From: TMED26 sp002694075
Lineage (GTDB): Bacteria; Pseudomonadota; Alphaproteobacteria; Thalassobaculales; Thalassobaculaceae
DNA: 43,151 nucleotides
Reading direction: 5' to 3'
Assembly (NCBI GenBank): GCA_036160575.1
Contig: JAYYDT010000130.1
Coordinates: forward strand, 1-43,151
This document shows, piece after piece, positions 41,854-43,151 of the stretch. Below the pieces are notes generated by a model that did no database searches, was not told the origin of the DNA, and saw only the letters and a list, made by a program, of their open reading frames with translations. How positions within the stretch are numbered: position 1 is the first letter of the stretch; each line of letters opens with the position of its first letter. The translations under genes were made by a program, and so were the position numbers.

Positions 41854-42107
41854 AAATCAGCGGCGGCAAGCCCACTCGCGCCAATATTCACGCGCGTCTG
41901 AGCTGGTGGCCGCTGTTGAAAAAGGGGTTATTTTTCGGTCGACCACTATCTTAGGGGCGAGTGTTTAGCTGGGGTCGTCGCCGGTGACTTATGGGCTCCG
42001 ACCGGCATGGCTTCCAATTTTCAGCGAACACCGGCCAGCATGGCTCGGCCCGCGCCGCCGCGCGCCCTTTTCCGGCAACACCTGACCTTCGGTGCGAGGC
42101 CGCGACC

Positions 42108-43151
42108 TCACTGGGCCGGGAAAATGATGTTCGGCAGCCATAGCGCGATGGCCGGGAACAGCACAATCAGGAACAGGCCCAGCAGTTCGACCACCGTGTA
42201 CGGGCCGACCGACCAATAAATGTCCTTCATGGTCAGGTGGCTCATCGATGGGTCGGATTGGGTGACCGATCTTAAGTAAAATAGATTGAACCCAAACGGC
42301 GGCGTCATATAGCTGATTTCCATCATCACCACGAACAGGATGCCGAACCAAATTTGATCAAAGCCATGGGCGTCGACCAGGGGCAGGAAAACCGGCAAGG
42401 TGATGAGCATAATGCCGACCGGGTCCAGCACCATGCCGAGGAAAAACAAGACGACCATCATGAACAGCAGGGCGCCCCATTTGCCGCCGGGGATCTGAGT
42501 GACCAAACCGGTGATGAAGCTTTCGGCGCCCATCGCCGTGTAAGCCGTCGAGTAGGCGTGCGCGGCTAACACGATCCAGGTGATCAGAGTGGTCAGCCGG
42601 AAGGTGCGAAGAGCCGCGACACGGATCAACTCAAAGTTCAATCGCCGATTCACCGCGCTGGCGATAATGGCCCCCAACACACCCACGGCGGCCGCCTCGG
42701 TGACAGTTGCGATACCTGAAAAAATCGCGCCCAGGACCATCACAATGATCATGATTGGGAGCAAGACCGACCGTAGCGCGACGAATTTTTCCGACCATGT
42801 TCCGCGTTCTTCGGGCGGCAGAGCTTCTCCCAAATGAGGCTGAAAATAGCAGCGGACCCCGATATAAAGGGAAACTAAGGTGAACAACAGTAAGCCCGGC
42901 CCGACGCCGGCGGCGAACAACTTGCCAATCGAGACTTCGGTAATCAGCGCATACAGCACCATCAAGATCGACGGGGGAATCAAGATACCCCAGCCGCCAC
43001 CTGAATTAATCGCTCCCAGCGCCAGACGCGCGTCATAGCCACGCGACAGCATTTGCGGCAGGGCGATAGTCCCCATGGTCACCACCGCGGCGCCGGAAAT
43101 ACCGGACATCGCCGCGAAAATCGTGCAAATCAGCACCGTCCCAATCGCCAG
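42108..43151 (-). CDS. TRAP transporter large permease (DctM type), truncated by window end
   Basis: 347 residues of the large membrane subunit of a TRAP transporter; the first ~80-90 are beyond the window edge, since members are about 430-440 long. AIGTVLICTIFAAMSGISGAAVVTMGTIALPQML, INSGGGWGILIPPSILMVLYA and the later LDPVGIMLITLPVFLPLV and EISYMTPPFGFNLFYLR are the DctM hallmarks, with conserved P and G residues in the substrate and sodium path. It takes up carboxylates or similar solutes with a small permease and a periplasmic binding protein, which must be upstream, outside the window. The frame is open to the last base. Confidence 0.94.
   Translation of the reverse strand: MAIGTVLICTIFAAMSGISGAAVVTMGTIALPQMLSRGYDARLALGAINSGGGWGILIPPSILMVLYALITEVSIGKLFAAGVGPGLLLFTLVSLYIGVRCYFQPHLGEALPPEERGTWSEKFVALRSVLLPIMIIVMVLGAIFSGIATVTEAAAVGVLGAIIASAVNRRLNFELIRVAALRTFRLTTLITWIVLAAHAYSTAYTAMGAESFITGLVTQIPGGKWGALLFMMVVLFFLGMVLDPVGIMLITLPVFLPLVDAHGFDQIWFGILFVVMMEISYMTPPFGFNLFYLRSVTQSDPSMSHLTMKDIYWSVGPYTVVELLGLFLIVLFPAIALWLPNIIFPAQ

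Noticed and set aside
41854..42107. 254-base gap between the YwqK-like gene and the TRAP permease examined for RNA genes or repeats.
   Set aside because: Only scattered GC-rich sequence without a stable hairpin or coding frame was seen.
1..43151. CRISPR arrays, insertion sequences, phage or integrase genes.
   Set aside because: No regularly spaced repeats of 25-40 bases, transposase motifs, terminal inverted repeats or att-like duplications were found by reading; the only tandem repeats are those at 36816-36905.

Overview
The window is a GC-rich (about 60-65% by eye), densely coded stretch of a bacterial chromosome. Gene content points to an alphaproteobacterium, probably Rhodospirillales-like: a type III glutamine synthetase with a three-part N-methylglutamate-synthase set, a proteobacterial Anbu proteasome operon, the LigC-type ligase/exonuclease pair, a TRAP permease, a TIGR04372 glycosyltransferase and many Rieske, 2-oxoglutarate and GMC oxidoreductases. 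No rRNA, tRNA, CRISPR array, insertion sequence or phage gene was seen. The lineage is inferred from content, not from a marker gene.

Layout. 1-2.65 kb (+): tail of an AtzH-like gene, an EthD-like barrel protein, an MFS carrier and two very small membrane or secreted proteins. 2.7-5.4 kb (-): acyl-CoA synthetase and SDR dehydrogenase, separated by a 421-base gap holding a strong extended -10 promoter and what looks like the first ~35 codons of a decayed thiolase. 5.5-10.5 kb: a TIGR04372 glycosyltransferase divergent from a DNA repair pair (MBL-fold exonuclease and ATP-dependent ligase) whose stop codon interleaves with that of a second glycosyltransferase. 10.6-11.9 kb (+): three tiny membrane ORFs chained by GTGA overlaps, a DsrE-family protein and a decayed polysaccharide-lyase lipoprotein.

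12-21.7 kb is the metabolic core. A cupin-type XRE regulator is followed by mgsA-mgsB-mgsC-gmaS (gamma-glutamylamide and N-alkylglutamate formation), then a Rieske oxygenase, a TauD-type dioxygenase, a carboxypeptidase-G2-like M20 peptidase and a second TauD-type dioxygenase. The usual next step, N-methylglutamate dehydrogenase (mgdABCD), is absent from this window. The M20 and first TauD genes carry near-identical promoter elements at matched distances, so they are probably co-regulated. I read the region as a possible variant amine or N-alkyl-amino-acid catabolic module that uses oxygenases.

21.7-25.8 kb (-): a complete Anbu operon (circularly permuted ATP-grasp, alpha-E, transglutaminase-like, Anbu). 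26-28.8 kb (-): two different MFS carriers overlapping by 4 bases. 28.9-36.8 kb: DUF1330 protein, quinone oxidoreductase, sulfurtransferase, GMC oxidoreductase, amidohydrolase, dihydroxyphthalate-decarboxylase-like protein, GTP cyclohydrolase I and a YaiI-family protein. 36.8-43.2 kb: an intergenic block with two kinds of short tandem repeat, an MFS carrier, a MATE/MOP-like flippase, a flavin monooxygenase-like protein, a YwqK/MORN protein and the truncated large permease of a TRAP transporter.
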